Shown in pieces: positions 41,121-49,963 of a stretch of 64,000 nucleotides of DNA. Location of the stretch: contig CALJTX010000031.1 in assembly GCA_937975705.1 (NCBI GenBank), forward strand, positions 1 to 64,000, read 5' to 3'. A program made the position numbers and the translations under genes. The first letter of the stretch is position 1; the number at the start of each line of letters is the position of its first letter. The stretch comes from an uncultured Flavobacteriia bacterium. Lineage in GTDB: Bacteria; Bacteroidota; Bacteroidia; Flavobacteriales_D; Crocinitomicaceae. The notes under the pieces are model-generated. The model was not told the DNA's origin, did not search any database, and was given only the letters and a program-made list of their open reading frames with translations.

Positions 41121-42023
41121 ATGCATTGGGAGCGCTATATTAAGGATTTTGTTTCATACCTAAAAATTGAAAAGGGTTTGGCGATGAACTCAATTTTGGC
41201 GTATCAGCGAGATGTAGTTCTTCTAGCCGACTTTTTTGCGCAAGAAAAATGCAAGCCCGAACAAGTGACCTATGAACAACTCAAAACCTTTGTAGCACAC
41301 CTCTACGACCTCGGCTTGGCAGCGCGCAGCCAAGCGCGCATCATATCTGGAATCAAGCACTTTTTCAAGTATTTGATTTTGGAGCGCTACATTCACGCAG
41401 ATCCTTCTGAACTGCTTGAACAACCTCGTCTCGGACGCAAACTTCCGGAGGTACTTGAAATCGACGAAATCGATGCGCTGTTGTCCAGCATTGACCTAAG
41501 TAGCGCCGAAGGACAACGCAACCATGCCATGCTAGAAACTTTATATAGTTGTGGCCTGCGCGTCTCGGAGCTCATTGGGTTGCGTTTTTCAGATTTGTAT
41601 TTTGACGAAGGATTTATCCGTGTCATTGGCAAAGGCAATAAAGAAAGATTGGTACCCGTTTCACAGCAAGTTATCCAAGAAATCAATGCCTATACCAAAC
41701 AGACGCGACAAGACGTCCCGATTCAAAAAGGACAAGAACATTTCATTTTTTTAAATCGAAGAGGCGCTGCGCTTACGCGGGTGATGATTTTTACGATCAT
41801 CAAGCAACTTGCACAAAAAACAGGGCTAAACAAACAAATTTCTCCGCATACTTTTCGACATAGTTTTGCCACACATTTAGTAGAAGGCGGCGCCAATTTA
41901 AGAGCTGTTCAAGAGATGCTCGGGCACGAATCTATCACCACCACAGAGATTTACACACACCTTGACCAACGATTTTTGCGCAAGGCGATCTTGAATCACC
42001 ACCCTAGAAATCAGGTGAAATAA
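41121..42023 (+). CDS. Tyrosine recombinase XerD/XerC
   Basis: 300 residues. It resolves chromosome dimers at dif. The N-terminal SAM-like core-binding domain is followed by the catalytic domain with Arg in LYSCGLRVSELIGLR, Lys in IGKGNKERLVP, the HTFRHSFATHLVEGG box, HESITTTEIYTHL with the Tyr nucleophile. Single-copy context next to aroQ suggests the housekeeping enzyme, not a mobile element. XerC versus XerD cannot be settled without a comparison; D is more likely by sequence style. Confidence 0.94.
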   Translation: MHWERYIKDFVSYLKIEKGLAMNSILAYQRDVVLLADFFAQEKCKPEQVTYEQLKTFVAHLYDLGLAARSQARIISGIKHFFKYLILERYIHADPSELLEQPRLGRKLPEVLEIDEIDALLSSIDLSSAEGQRNHAMLETLYSCGLRVSELIGLRFSDLYFDEGFIRVIGKGNKERLVPVSQQVIQEINAYTKQTRQDVPIQKGQEHFIFLNRRGAALTRVMIFTIIKQLAQKTGLNKQISPHTFRHSFATHLVEGGANLRAVQEMLGHESITTTEIYTHLDQRFLRKAILNHHPRNQVK

Positions 42024-42065
42024 AAGAGATTGTTGAAAAAGGCGGCTATTTTGTGGATAATGGAT

Positions 42066-42095
42066 TTGCAGTATTGTAAAAAGTTGTTATCTTTG
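42066..42095 (+). promoter_or_regulatory. Promoter of the rpmB-rpmG-DUF4295 operon
   Basis: TTG (42066-42068), 19 nt spacer, TATCTTTG (42088-42095). Both Bacteroidota sigma elements are present with normal spacing; the ATG is 35 nt downstream. Confidence 0.75.
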
Positions 42096-42130
42096 CATCC
42101 GCTTTTGTAATTACACGTAATAATTTAGAC

Positions 42131-42367
42131 ATGTCACGAGTTTGTCAGTTAACAGGAAAGTCAGTGATGGTTGGAAACAACGTATCGCACTCAAATCGCA
42201 AGACCAAGCGTCGTTTTTATCCGAACTTGATCACGAAGAAGTTTTTCGTTCCTGAAGAAGATAATTTTATCACTTTAAAGATTTCTGCTGCTGCATTGCG
42301 CACCATCAATAAAAAAGGAATCTCCGCTTGCTTGAAAGAAGCACGCCAAAAAGGATTTTTGAAATAA
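42131..42367 (+). CDS. rpmB: 50S ribosomal protein L28
   Basis: 78 residues. MSRVCQLTGKSVMVGNNVSH is the classic L28 N-terminus; SNRKTKRRFYPNL and LRTINKKGISACLKEARQKG complete it. Only one Cys remains near the N-terminus, so no zinc ribbon is formed. First gene of the conserved operon. Confidence 0.97.
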   Translation: MSRVCQLTGKSVMVGNNVSHSNRKTKRRFYPNLITKKFFVPEEDNFITLKISAAALRTINKKGISACLKEARQKGFLK

Positions 42368-42398
42368 CCTGTTGGGAAACAGAATAAACATTTAGAAA

Positions 42399-42587
42399 AT
42401 GGCTAAGAAGAGTAAAGGCAACCGCATCCAAGTAATTCTAGAGTGCACTGAGCACAAAGAATCTGGTATGGCTGGTACATCACGCTACATCACCACCAAG
42501 AACCGTAAAAATACGCCAGACCGTATGGAGATTAAGAAATTCAATCCCATCCTTAAGCGTATGACTGTCCATAAAGAAATTAAATAA
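42399..42587 (+). CDS. rpmG: 50S ribosomal protein L33
   Basis: 62 residues. MAKKSKGNRIQVILECTEHK and SRYITTKNRKNTPDRMEIKK are L33 landmarks. The CxxC pairs of zinc-binding L33 are missing, so this is the zinc-independent form. Confidence 0.97.
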   Translation: MAKKSKGNRIQVILECTEHKESGMAGTSRYITTKNRKNTPDRMEIKKFNPILKRMTVHKEIK

Positions 42588-42594
42588 GTAAGTC

Positions 42595-42750
42595 ATGGCA
42601 AAGAAAGTAGTTGCATCACTCCAGAAAGGTGGAGGTAAAGAACATACAAAGGTGATCAAAATGGTCAAGTCTGAAAAGTCTGGCTCATACACCTTCAAAG
42701 AAGAAATCGTACACAACGACAAAGTTAAAGAGTGGTTTACCAAAGGCTAA
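42595..42750 (+). CDS. DUF4295 small basic protein
   Basis: 51 residues, beginning MAKKVVASLQKGGGKEHTKV and ending NDKVKEWFTKG. DUF4295 proteins are Bacteroidota-specific and always lie next to rpmB and rpmG, so a ribosome-associated role is likely. It begins 7 nt after the rpmG stop. The gene is very short and easily missed. Confidence 0.93.
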   Translation: MAKKVVASLQKGGGKEHTKVIKMVKSEKSGSYTFKEEIVHNDKVKEWFTKG

Positions 42751-42770
42751 ACCGTTGTGCATTCCCTTTT

Positions 42771-42799
42771 AAAGCTTCCAAGTTGGGAGCTTTTTTTTT
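42771..42799 (+). terminator. Intrinsic terminator after the DUF4295 gene
   Basis: AAAGCTTCC (42771-42779), AAGTT loop, GGGAGCTTT (one T-G wobble) and a run of T. Confidence 0.85.
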
Positions 42800-42809
42800 A
42801 TCTTAGCAA

Positions 42810-43790
42810 ATGGGCATATTTGATTTTTTTTCAAAATCTAAAAAAGAAACCCTTGACCCGGTTCAAAAAGAAACCCTCGATCAAGGACTAGAGAAAACCA
42901 AACAGACTTTTTTCTCTAAAATCACGCGTTTACTCGTCGGTAAAAGCCGCGTAGACCAAGGCGTTTTAGACGACCTTGAAGAACTACTCATTACCGCAGA
43001 TGTAGGTGTAGAAACCACCCTAAAAATCATCGATCGCATCGAAGCACGTGTTTCCAAAGACCGCGTGATCAACTCAGAAGAACTCAACCATATTCTCCGC
43101 GATGAAATCATCGCTTTGCTCGAAGAAAATGCCGCTAATTTTGAAGGCAAACTCAAGGTAGACAAACCCGCAGATGGCAATCCATACGTATTGATGGTTG
43201 TGGGCGTAAATGGCGTCGGCAAAACCACCACCATTGGCAAACTTGCCTATCAAATGAAACAAGCCGGTTTAAAGGTTGTTTTGGGCGCTTCAGACACCTT
43301 TAGAGCCGCTGCTGTAGACCAACTCATCATTTGGGCCGATCGCGTTGGTGTGCCAATTGTGCAACAAGGCATGGGCGCAGACCCCGCAAGTGTCGCTTTT
43401 GACGCCTTGCAATCTGCAAAAGCACAAAACGCCGACGTCGTGATCATCGATACCGCAGGGCGCTTGCACAACAAAATCAACCTCATGCAAGAACTTTCTA
43501 AGATCAAGCGCGTGATGGACAAAGTGGTGCCAAACGCACCCCATGAAATCTTATTGGTTTTGGACGGCTCAACAGGCCAAAACGCCTATGAACAAGCCAA
43601 ACAATTTGCTCAAGCCACAGACATCAACGCACTCGCTGTTACCAAGCTAGACGGTACGGCAAAAGGCGGTGTGGTCATTGGTATTTCGGATCAAATGAAA
43701 ATTCCGGTGAAATATATCGGTGTCGGCGAAAAAATGGAAGACCTCCAGCTTTTCGACCGCAAAGCATTTGTCGAAACGCTTTTCAAGTAA
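42810..43790 (+). CDS. ftsY: Signal recognition particle receptor FtsY
   Basis: 326 residues. GTPase that docks SRP-ribosome complexes at the membrane. G motifs: VGVNGVGKTTTIGKLAYQ (P-loop), SDTFRAAAVDQL, VIIDTAGRLHNK, TKLDGTAKGGVVIG and the closing GVGEKMEDLQLFD. The acidic A domain is short. A TATCTTAG box ends 3 nt before the ATG, within the preceding terminator T-run; it is one base off the consensus and uncertain as a promoter. Confidence 0.97.
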   Translation: MGIFDFFSKSKKETLDPVQKETLDQGLEKTKQTFFSKITRLLVGKSRVDQGVLDDLEELLITADVGVETTLKIIDRIEARVSKDRVINSEELNHILRDEIIALLEENAANFEGKLKVDKPADGNPYVLMVVGVNGVGKTTTIGKLAYQMKQAGLKVVLGASDTFRAAAVDQLIIWADRVGVPIVQQGMGADPASVAFDALQSAKAQNADVVIIDTAGRLHNKINLMQELSKIKRVMDKVVPNAPHEILLVLDGSTGQNAYEQAKQFAQATDINALAVTKLDGTAKGGVVIGISDQMKIPVKYIGVGEKMEDLQLFDRKAFVETLFK

Positions 43791-43793
43791 ACT

Positions 43794-45602
43794 TTAGATC
43801 AATTGCTGCGCCACATAAGTAGCGTATTGTCCTTTGAGCGCCATGAGCTCATCGTGCTTGCCTTGCTCGGTAATCTGACCATCTTGCAAGACCAAAATTT
43901 GATCGGCTTGGCGAATGGTAGATAAACGGTGTGCAATTACTATTGATGTGCGGCCTTTCATGAGCTCCTCCAATGCTTCTTGAACGAGTCTTTCCGAAGT
44001 AGAATCTAGCGCCGAAGTTGCTTCATCTAGTATCAAGATACTTGGGTTTTTAAGGATGGCGCGTGCAATTGCAATGCGTTGCTTCTGACCACCTGACAGC
44101 TGTATGCCGCGGTCGCCAACCTCTGTATTCAATTGATCTGGAAAGCCTTCGATGAATTCCCAGGCATTGGCTTTTTTGGCTGCTTCAACAACTTCAGCTT
44201 CTGTAGCATCGGGGCGGCCAAAACGGATGTTTTCTAAGATACTCCCCGAAAACAACAAGACTTCTTGCGGTACTATTGCCATTTGTTGGCGCAACTGGTG
44301 CAAATCAAAAGAACTGGCGAGCGCTGAACCAAAGTAAATAGCGCCTTGTGTGGGCTGGTAAAACTGCAAAAGCAAATTGGCAATTGTAGACTTGCCCGAA
44401 CCACTTTTGCCGACAAGAGCCAAAGTTTGATTGGGTGCCAAAGAAAAATTGATGCCCTTGAGCACTTCAATGTCTGCACGCTGCGGATAACTAAATTGGA
44501 GGTTTTCAAAACGCACTGAGCCGTCGATGTGCAGCCGCTCTGCAGGGGTATTGCTGCGTTTTTCGGTTTCTTCTTGGAGTAGATCGAGTAAATTCTCGGT
44601 TGCCCCTACCGCTTTTTGGACACTAGCATATAAATCCGGTAGCGATCCGATAGAAGCGCCCATCATGATGGTAAACAAGACAAACTGATAAAAGCCCTCA
44701 GAAGCAAGTTCTGGATTGGGGCCTTGCGTCATGAGCAAGCCTTTCCAGACAATAAAGACAATGGCACCAAATAGACAAAAGATAATGAAGGATACAAACA
44801 AGCCGCGCCAAATACCACTGCGGACATTGAGATCGCGGGTTTGCTGGGTAGTTTTGTTGTACTTGGAAAGCAAAAACCATTCGTTGGTGAAGGCCTTCAC
44901 ATTGGCAATTCCGGTAAGCGCTTCTTCTAGAATTGAATTAGAGGTGGCGATGTAGTCTTGCGCTTCTTTGCTGAGCTTGCGGATGTAGCGCCCAAAAAAT
45001 ACCGCGACGATAGCCATGACTGGAACAGTTGCTAGCATGATCAAGGACAACTTCCAGGAAATGAAAAACAAAAAGGCAATGCCGCCAAAAACGATGATGA
45101 TTTGTCTAAAGAATTCGGCAATGGTGGTGCGGAGTACTTCTTGAATTTGTGCGATATCCGAGGCCACTCTTGAGGTAAGTTCGCCTACTTTTTGGCGATT
45201 GAAGAAATCCATGGGCATGTAGACCAACTTTTCAAAAGCATCGTTGCGCATGTCTCTAAGCGCATTTTCAGTAACGTTATTGAACAACACCACGCGCACG
45301 AATGAAAATACACTCTGAAAAAAGAACAAAACAAAAAGCGCCAGTGCGATTTGATTGACATTTGAGAGGTCGATAAGGCGAATGGCTTGCGCTGGGTTGG
45401 AAGTGGCGCTAGAGCTCCCTAAAAGCTTCCCCATTAAATAAGGAAACACCAAGCCAGCAGAAGTACTGAGCACCAAGAAAATCCAGCCGATAAAATACGT
45501 ACCCGCGTAGGGCTTGAGGTATTTTAAAAACCGTGCAGCCTTGCGCCAGCTGTCTTTGGTTAATTTTACTTTGGGTTCTTTATTTTTCTTGGGTCTCATC
45601 AT
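43794..45602 (-). CDS. ABC transporter, fused permease and ATPase (MsbA-like exporter)
   Basis: 602 residues. Six membrane helices (residues 30 to about 335) followed by one nucleotide-binding domain with Walker A LVGKSGSGKSTIANLL, Q-loop MAIVPQEVLLFSG, signature IQLSGGQKQRIAIARAIL, Walker B SILILDEATSALD and H-loop IVIAHRLSTIRQAD. Half-transporter working as a dimer; lipid A or drug export is usual, but the substrate is not set by sequence. Two adjacent ATGs at 45602 and 45599 are possible starts. Confidence 0.93.
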   Translation of the reverse strand: MMRPKKNKEPKVKLTKDSWRKAARFLKYLKPYAGTYFIGWIFLVLSTSAGLVFPYLMGKLLGSSSATSNPAQAIRLIDLSNVNQIALALFVLFFFQSVFSFVRVVLFNNVTENALRDMRNDAFEKLVYMPMDFFNRQKVGELTSRVASDIAQIQEVLRTTIAEFFRQIIIVFGGIAFLFFISWKLSLIMLATVPVMAIVAVFFGRYIRKLSKEAQDYIATSNSILEEALTGIANVKAFTNEWFLLSKYNKTTQQTRDLNVRSGIWRGLFVSFIIFCLFGAIVFIVWKGLLMTQGPNPELASEGFYQFVLFTIMMGASIGSLPDLYASVQKAVGATENLLDLLQEETEKRSNTPAERLHIDGSVRFENLQFSYPQRADIEVLKGINFSLAPNQTLALVGKSGSGKSTIANLLLQFYQPTQGAIYFGSALASSFDLHQLRQQMAIVPQEVLLFSGSILENIRFGRPDATEAEVVEAAKKANAWEFIEGFPDQLNTEVGDRGIQLSGGQKQRIAIARAILKNPSILILDEATSALDSTSERLVQEALEELMKGRTSIVIAHRLSTIRQADQILVLQDGQITEQGKHDELMALKGQYATYVAQQLI

Positions 45603-45681
45603 GGCTATGGCGCTTTGCACTACAAAAATAACTTGCTTTCTTGGGGCAATGGCTTTTTTTCACGATTTTTGTCGAAAGAAT

Positions 45682-45710
45682 TTGAAATTCTAAAAAATAT
45701 ACTATCTTTG
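45682..45710 (+). promoter_or_regulatory. Promoter of rpmH
   Basis: TTG (45682-45684), 18 nt spacer, TATCTTTG (45703-45710); the ATG is 33 nt further. Confidence 0.75.
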
Positions 45711-45743
45711 CATTCCCAAAAACATTACAAATAACGACACGAC

Positions 45744-45902
45744 ATGAAAAGAACGTTTCAACCATCGGTAAGAAAAAGAAGAAACAAACATGGCTTCCGT
45801 AGCCGTATGGCCACAAAAAACGGTCGTCGTGTATTGGCTGCGCGTCGCAAAAAAGGCCGCAAAAAATTAACTGTATCTGACGAACCAATGCACAAGCGTT
45901 AA
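45744..45902 (+). CDS. rpmH: 50S ribosomal protein L34
   Basis: 52 residues, MKRTFQPSVRKRRNKHGFRS then MATKNGRRVLAARRKKGRKK and a short acidic tail (SDEPMHKR). The gene is too short for many gene finders. It is monocistronic here: neither rnpA nor dnaA is adjacent, and a perfect terminator follows. Confidence 0.97.
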   Translation: MKRTFQPSVRKRRNKHGFRSRMATKNGRRVLAARRKKGRKKLTVSDEPMHKR

Positions 45903-45925
45903 TCCGTTAGTAGCATACATACTTT

Positions 45926-45957
45926 AAAGCTCCGTCCTTTTGGACGGAGCTTTTTTT
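45926..45957 (+). terminator. Intrinsic terminator of rpmH
   Basis: Perfect 12-bp stem AAAGCTCCGTCC (45926-45937), TTTT loop, GGACGGAGCTTT (45942-45953) and further T to 45957. Confidence 0.95.
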
Positions 45958-45985
45958 GTGCTGATTTTGGAGCTTTTTTTGTGCT
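45946..45985 (+). repeat. 17-nt direct repeat of the terminator's 3' arm
   Basis: GGAGCTTTTTTTGTGCT occurs at 45946-45962 and again at 45969-45985. The second copy lacks the 5' arm of the hairpin. The remaining gap to pckA (45986-46132) holds only the pckA terminator. Confidence 0.85.
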
Positions 45986-46067
45986 TATATTTTTGACGAA
46001 GCACTTTGCATATAAGCACTCACATTCACGCATTTCATTTCATACATAACAGAAACTTAAAGCCACT

Positions 46068-46093
46068 AAAAAAGGGCCGCTTCGCGGCCCTTT
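46068..46093 (-). terminator. Intrinsic terminator of pckA
   Basis: On the minus strand AAAGGGCCGC, loop GAA, GCGGCCCTTT and a run of T. The loop context GCGAAGC is a known extra-stable mini-hairpin. Confidence 0.9.
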
Positions 46094-46132
46094 GACATCT
46101 TTCCAAAATTGTTGACTGATGGAAAGGAGGAA

Positions 46133-47743
46133 TTAGGCAGGAACTTTAGGTGCGGCAGCAAGAATGCTCGCATCAGTTTGCGCGGCAAACTTCTCAAAGT
46201 TTTTGACAAACTTGGCCGCTAAGCTTGCCGCTGTCTGGTCATAAGCTGTTTTGTCGGCCCAAGTATTGCGCGGATTGAGTAGTTCTGTCGGAACACCTTC
46301 ACAAGCGATAGGGAATGCCAATTCAAAGAAAGGCATATTTTCATAGGCGACATCCTTGAGTTTGCCCGTCAGCGCAGCTGTGATCATGGCGCGTGTGTAA
46401 GAGAGTTTCATGCGCGATCCTACGCCATACGAACCGCCAGACCATCCTGTATTGATGAGCCAAACGTTAATGTCTGTACCTTCCAATTTTTCTCCGAGTA
46501 ATTTGGCATATTGTGCAGGATGTAAAGGCAAGAAAGCTGCACCAAAACCAGCAGAGAAAGTTGTTGTTGGCTCTGTAATGCCTACTTCAGTACCAGCCAC
46601 CTTAGCGGTGTAACCAGACATAAAATGATACATTGCTTGCGCTTTAGTAAGCTTAGAGATCGGAGGCAAGACACCAAAAGCATCGGCGGTCAAGAAGAAG
46701 ATGTTTTTAGGCGCAGCGCCAATCGATGGTACAGCGATGTTGTCGATATGGTGAATAGGATAAGAGACGCGTGTATTTTCGGTAATGCTGCCGTCTGAAT
46801 AATCTGGCGCAGAAGACTCTTGCGGGAAACCTACGTTTTCTAAAAGTGCACCAAAACGGATGGCATCGTAAATTTGTGGTTCTTTTTCGCGAGATAAATC
46901 AATGGTTTTGGCATAGCAACCGCCTTCAAAGTTAAAGACCGTATTGGCGCTCCAACCATGCTCGTCGTCGCCAATTAAGCGGCGGTTAGGGTCCGAAGAC
47001 AAGGTAGTTTTACCCGTTCCCGATAAGCCAAAGAAAATTGCGGTATCGCCATCTTGGCCAATATTCGCAGAGCAGTGCATCGAGAGCACATTCTTTTGGT
47101 GCGGCAAAATAAAGTTGAGCGCAGAGAAAATACCTTTCTTGATTTCACCAGTATAACCTGTGCCGCCAATAAGAATCATTTTTTTGGTAAAGTTCAAAAT
47201 GGCGAAGTTGTGCTGGCGTGTACCGTCAATGGCAGGATCAGCTAAGAAGCTCGGCGCACAAACGATGTGCCACTCCGGCATGAAATCTTCAATTTCGTTG
47301 GCCTCCAAACGTAAAAACATGTTATGAGCAAACAAACTAGACCAAGGTAGTTCTGCTACCACGCGGATATTCATGCGGTACGTTGGATCTGCACAAGCAT
47401 AGACATCGCGTACATAAATATCTTGCTCGGAAAGATGCGCTTTCATGCGCTCGTAAAGCGCGTCAAATTTAGCAGGTTCAAAACCAATATTGACATCGCC
47501 CCACCAAACAGCTTCTTCTGTTACGGCATCGCGGACAATAAAGCGGTCTTTTGGAGAACGACCAGTAAATTCACCTGTTTCAATAGCGAGGGCACCGGTG
47601 TCGGTCAGCATGCCTTCACCCAAAATGATGCAGTCTTCTATGAGTTCTGCTGGGGTGAGATTCCAAAATTGATCGCCTGATTCAGACAAACCAATACTTG
47701 CGGCGAGGTCGGCATTTTTCCCGAATTTTCCGTGTAATTCCAT
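46133..47743 (-). CDS. pckA: Phosphoenolpyruvate carboxykinase (ATP)
   Basis: 536 residues. It converts oxaloacetate and ATP to PEP and CO2 in gluconeogenesis, or the reverse CO2-fixing reaction under high bicarbonate. Kinase-1 loop FFGLSGTGKTTLSSDPNR, kinase-2 IGDDEHGW, the RSPKDRF substrate site, and NVWLINTGWSGG in the ATP site. Monocistronic. Its use of CO2/bicarbonate could link with the dab operon 11 kb away, but this is inference. Confidence 0.97.
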   Translation of the reverse strand: MELHGKFGKNADLAASIGLSESGDQFWNLTPAELIEDCIILGEGMLTDTGALAIETGEFTGRSPKDRFIVRDAVTEEAVWWGDVNIGFEPAKFDALYERMKAHLSEQDIYVRDVYACADPTYRMNIRVVAELPWSSLFAHNMFLRLEANEIEDFMPEWHIVCAPSFLADPAIDGTRQHNFAILNFTKKMILIGGTGYTGEIKKGIFSALNFILPHQKNVLSMHCSANIGQDGDTAIFFGLSGTGKTTLSSDPNRRLIGDDEHGWSANTVFNFEGGCYAKTIDLSREKEPQIYDAIRFGALLENVGFPQESSAPDYSDGSITENTRVSYPIHHIDNIAVPSIGAAPKNIFFLTADAFGVLPPISKLTKAQAMYHFMSGYTAKVAGTEVGITEPTTTFSAGFGAAFLPLHPAQYAKLLGEKLEGTDINVWLINTGWSGGSYGVGSRMKLSYTRAMITAALTGKLKDVAYENMPFFELAFPIACEGVPTELLNPRNTWADKTAYDQTAASLAAKFVKNFEKFAAQTDASILAAAPKVPA

Positions 47744-47769
47744 TGTACAATTTTAAGAGTTTGACACGG

Positions 47770-47777
47770 CAAAATTA
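47770..47777 (-). promoter_or_regulatory. -7 promoter element of pckA
   Basis: Minus-strand TAATTTTG, exact match, 26 nt before the ATG at 47743. I see no other clear signal in the 208-base gap to the next gene. Confidence 0.5.
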
Positions 47778-47951
47778 CGATGCTTTCGGACCCTAAACCA
47801 TGATTTATATTAGGTTTTTGTAAACAGCAGATGTGCGTAAATGTGCAGAACTTAATTTTTATTTTTCGAGAAAAAATGTTATCTTAAAGTAAGTGTCAGA
47901 ACTACACTTTGTGTTTTGAAAAGCGCATAATTATACCTAGTTTTGAATCAA

Positions 47952-49820
47952 ATGAAACGCATGCGCCTCTTCTCCTCTATACTTGTTGTATCTCTACTCG
48001 GATTTGCTTTGGTTAGGTTCTACCCAAGTCCAAAATCGACTGAAAGTAGCTCTAAATTTAAATACGAACTGCCTGCCAAATGGCTTGGTGGGTCGTTTAG
48101 TGAATTGAATGCGTTGCCCCTCTCACAGCAAATTGAAGGGTTCAGAAAACAAATCCAGCTCGTCAAAAACAAAAGCAACACTTTGCCTTTGGGTCGGCTT
48201 GATCGAAAAATTGCTTGCGTTGCGCTTGGTGGCAATTCGTCTGTATTCACCGAAACACTGAGTCTCTACGCCGATCAAATGGCCATTCTAGACGCCGATA
48301 CACTACCCATTCCAGCAGCGGTAGATAAATTCTACGGCCTAACCGAACCGGACATCTGTATTTTTAGCCTGCATGCGCAAAAGCCTACCCACAACCATAT
48401 TCCTGATTGGGCAAGCAAAAAAACAGAACTCCTCAACCCCAATGACCAAAACATTTTAGTGCTTTTCGGTGACCACAAAGCACTCAAACTCGTCGATACC
48501 GCCCTTTTTGACGCAATAATTTTAGCGCACGAAAACCACCCCGTGGCACAGGCCCAAGTGGCACAACTGCTCTTGGGAGGCCTAAGTGCAGTAGGTATTC
48601 AGGCCAATGGTCGCCTTGGTATCGCGCTTCCTGAAGAACTCGGCCTCAAGAGCCATGACCTACAAGAAATTGATGTCATTGCTCAAAAAGGAATCACAGC
48701 AGGCGCTTACCCTGGCTGTCAGGTTTTGGTTGCCGTAGAAGACAAAATCATTTGGCACAAGGCCTATGGCAAGCAAGGTTATGAAAGCGCGGCACCAGCA
48801 ATCCATCTCAAATCGATGTATGATATTGCATCGGTCACGAAAATTGCCGCCTCCACCCTACTGGCAATGGAGCAACATGCAAAGGGAAAATTCGACCTCG
48901 ACCGCAGCATTGGCTCTTATATTCCGGAGGTAACAGGCCAAACCCCCTTTGGCGCACTCAAAATCAGAGAAATTATGGCGCATCAGGCCGGCCTCACCCC
49001 CTGGATTCCTTTTTACAAGCGAACACTCACAGATGGCCAATGGAAACCAACAATTTATCAAACAAGTAAATCTGAAGACTTTTCAATTGAAGTTGCCAAA
49101 GGTATGTTCATGCGCAAAGATTACAAAGACTCAATGTACGCGCAAATCATGCGCTCAGAGCTCGGGCCTAAGAAATATGTGTACTCAGATCTTTGTTACT
49201 ATTTTACCCAACCTATTTTGGAACGCCTCATCGGAGAGAGCCAAGCAAGCTACTTGCGCCGTAACATTTATTTGCCGCTCGGGCTCAATCGCATTTTATA
49301 CGATCCATTGAATCGTTTCAATGAAAACCAAATTGTCCCGACCGAAGACGATCAAGCATTCAGAAAGCAACTTTTAAGAGGATACGTCCACGACCCAGGA
49401 GCGGCTATGTTAGGAGGCGTTGCAGGGCATGCAGGTATTTTCTCAAACGCCTGGAGCCTCGCCCACATCATGCAACTCTTCCTCAACAAAGGGCAAATGG
49501 CCGGCATGAACTTCTTCTCAGCAGCCACCTACACCGAATTCACCAAACAACAATATCCTGGCAACCGCCGCGCAGCTGGTTTCGACCGCCCGAACACAAG
49601 CGGTGGTGGTACCTGCGACATATTGGCATCCCAACAATCTTTTGGCCACTCTGGCTTTACGGGCACACTCGCCTGGGCCGACCCTAAAAACAAAGTCATC
49701 TTCATCTTCTTGTCGAATCGCGTTCACCCAAGTCAAGACAACTGGAAACTCCGCGACCTCAACATCAGAACCGACATGCAGCATGTGGTGTATGAGGCGC
49801 TGTCTAAAAGAGGCAGATAG
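47952..49820 (+). CDS. Serine beta-lactamase-fold hydrolase with GH3 C-terminal-like domain but no GH3 catalytic domain
   Basis: 622 residues. A single N-terminal hydrophobic segment (LFSSILVVSLLGFALVRF) anchors or exports it. Residues about 60-225 resemble the GH3 C-terminal (NagZ-side) domain seen in Bacteroidota fusion proteins (IACVALGGNSSVFTETLSLY, VLFGDHKALKLVDTALFDAI). Residues about 235-622 are a beta-lactamase/DD-peptidase-like domain with SxxK at Ser294 (DIASVTKIAAS), a YSD motif (YVYSDLCYYF) and HSGFTGT. The usual protein of about 980 residues begins with a GH3 catalytic TIM barrel, absent here. I chose the ATG at 47952. Confidence 0.85.
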   Translation: MKRMRLFSSILVVSLLGFALVRFYPSPKSTESSSKFKYELPAKWLGGSFSELNALPLSQQIEGFRKQIQLVKNKSNTLPLGRLDRKIACVALGGNSSVFTETLSLYADQMAILDADTLPIPAAVDKFYGLTEPDICIFSLHAQKPTHNHIPDWASKKTELLNPNDQNILVLFGDHKALKLVDTALFDAIILAHENHPVAQAQVAQLLLGGLSAVGIQANGRLGIALPEELGLKSHDLQEIDVIAQKGITAGAYPGCQVLVAVEDKIIWHKAYGKQGYESAAPAIHLKSMYDIASVTKIAASTLLAMEQHAKGKFDLDRSIGSYIPEVTGQTPFGALKIREIMAHQAGLTPWIPFYKRTLTDGQWKPTIYQTSKSEDFSIEVAKGMFMRKDYKDSMYAQIMRSELGPKKYVYSDLCYYFTQPILERLIGESQASYLRRNIYLPLGLNRILYDPLNRFNENQIVPTEDDQAFRKQLLRGYVHDPGAAMLGGVAGHAGIFSNAWSLAHIMQLFLNKGQMAGMNFFSAATYTEFTKQQYPGNRRAAGFDRPNTSGGGTCDILASQQSFGHSGFTGTLAWADPKNKVIFIFLSNRVHPSQDNWKLRDLNIRTDMQHVVYEALSKRGR

Positions 49821-49933
49821 TTTCTACCTCAGGACCAACTTCTTCATTTTTTCTATTCTAATTCCGAAAATCTACGGAATAGACTTTGCTCGGTCTGGTT
49901 TATTTTTGAAGAAAACCAACTCCCATGCTAAAA

Positions 49934-49961
49934 GTACGTAATTTTGTACCTAAATCGGTAC
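49934..49961 (+). promoter_or_regulatory. YefM/YoeB operator with GTAC cores at 12-bp spacing, overlapping the -7 box
   Basis: GTAC begins at 49934, 49946 and 49958. The last two sit in a perfect inverted repeat GTACC...GGTAC (49946-49950, 49957-49961). TAATTTTG (49939-49946), an exact -7 element, lies between the first two cores. YefM binding sites in E. coli have TGTACA cores 12 bp apart. Confidence 0.7.
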
Positions 49962-49963
49962 TC

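Noticed and set aside
41121..42023. Tyrosine recombinase as evidence of an integrated mobile element
   Set aside because: It has XerC/D length and housekeeping neighbours; no attachment repeats, transposase or phage genes are near.
42799..42806. TATCTTAG as the ftsY promoter
   Set aside because: One mismatch to the consensus and only 3 nt from the ATG within a terminator T-run; not listed as a feature.
45903..46132. Possible tRNA or small RNA gene in the rpmH-pckA gap
   Set aside because: Only two terminators and a short direct repeat are seen; no cloverleaf or promoter found.
47790..47815. CCTAA...TTAGG followed by T-rich sequence upstream of the 47952 gene as a terminator
   Set aside because: The stem is only five base pairs and A/T rich; no upstream gene on that strand needs it.
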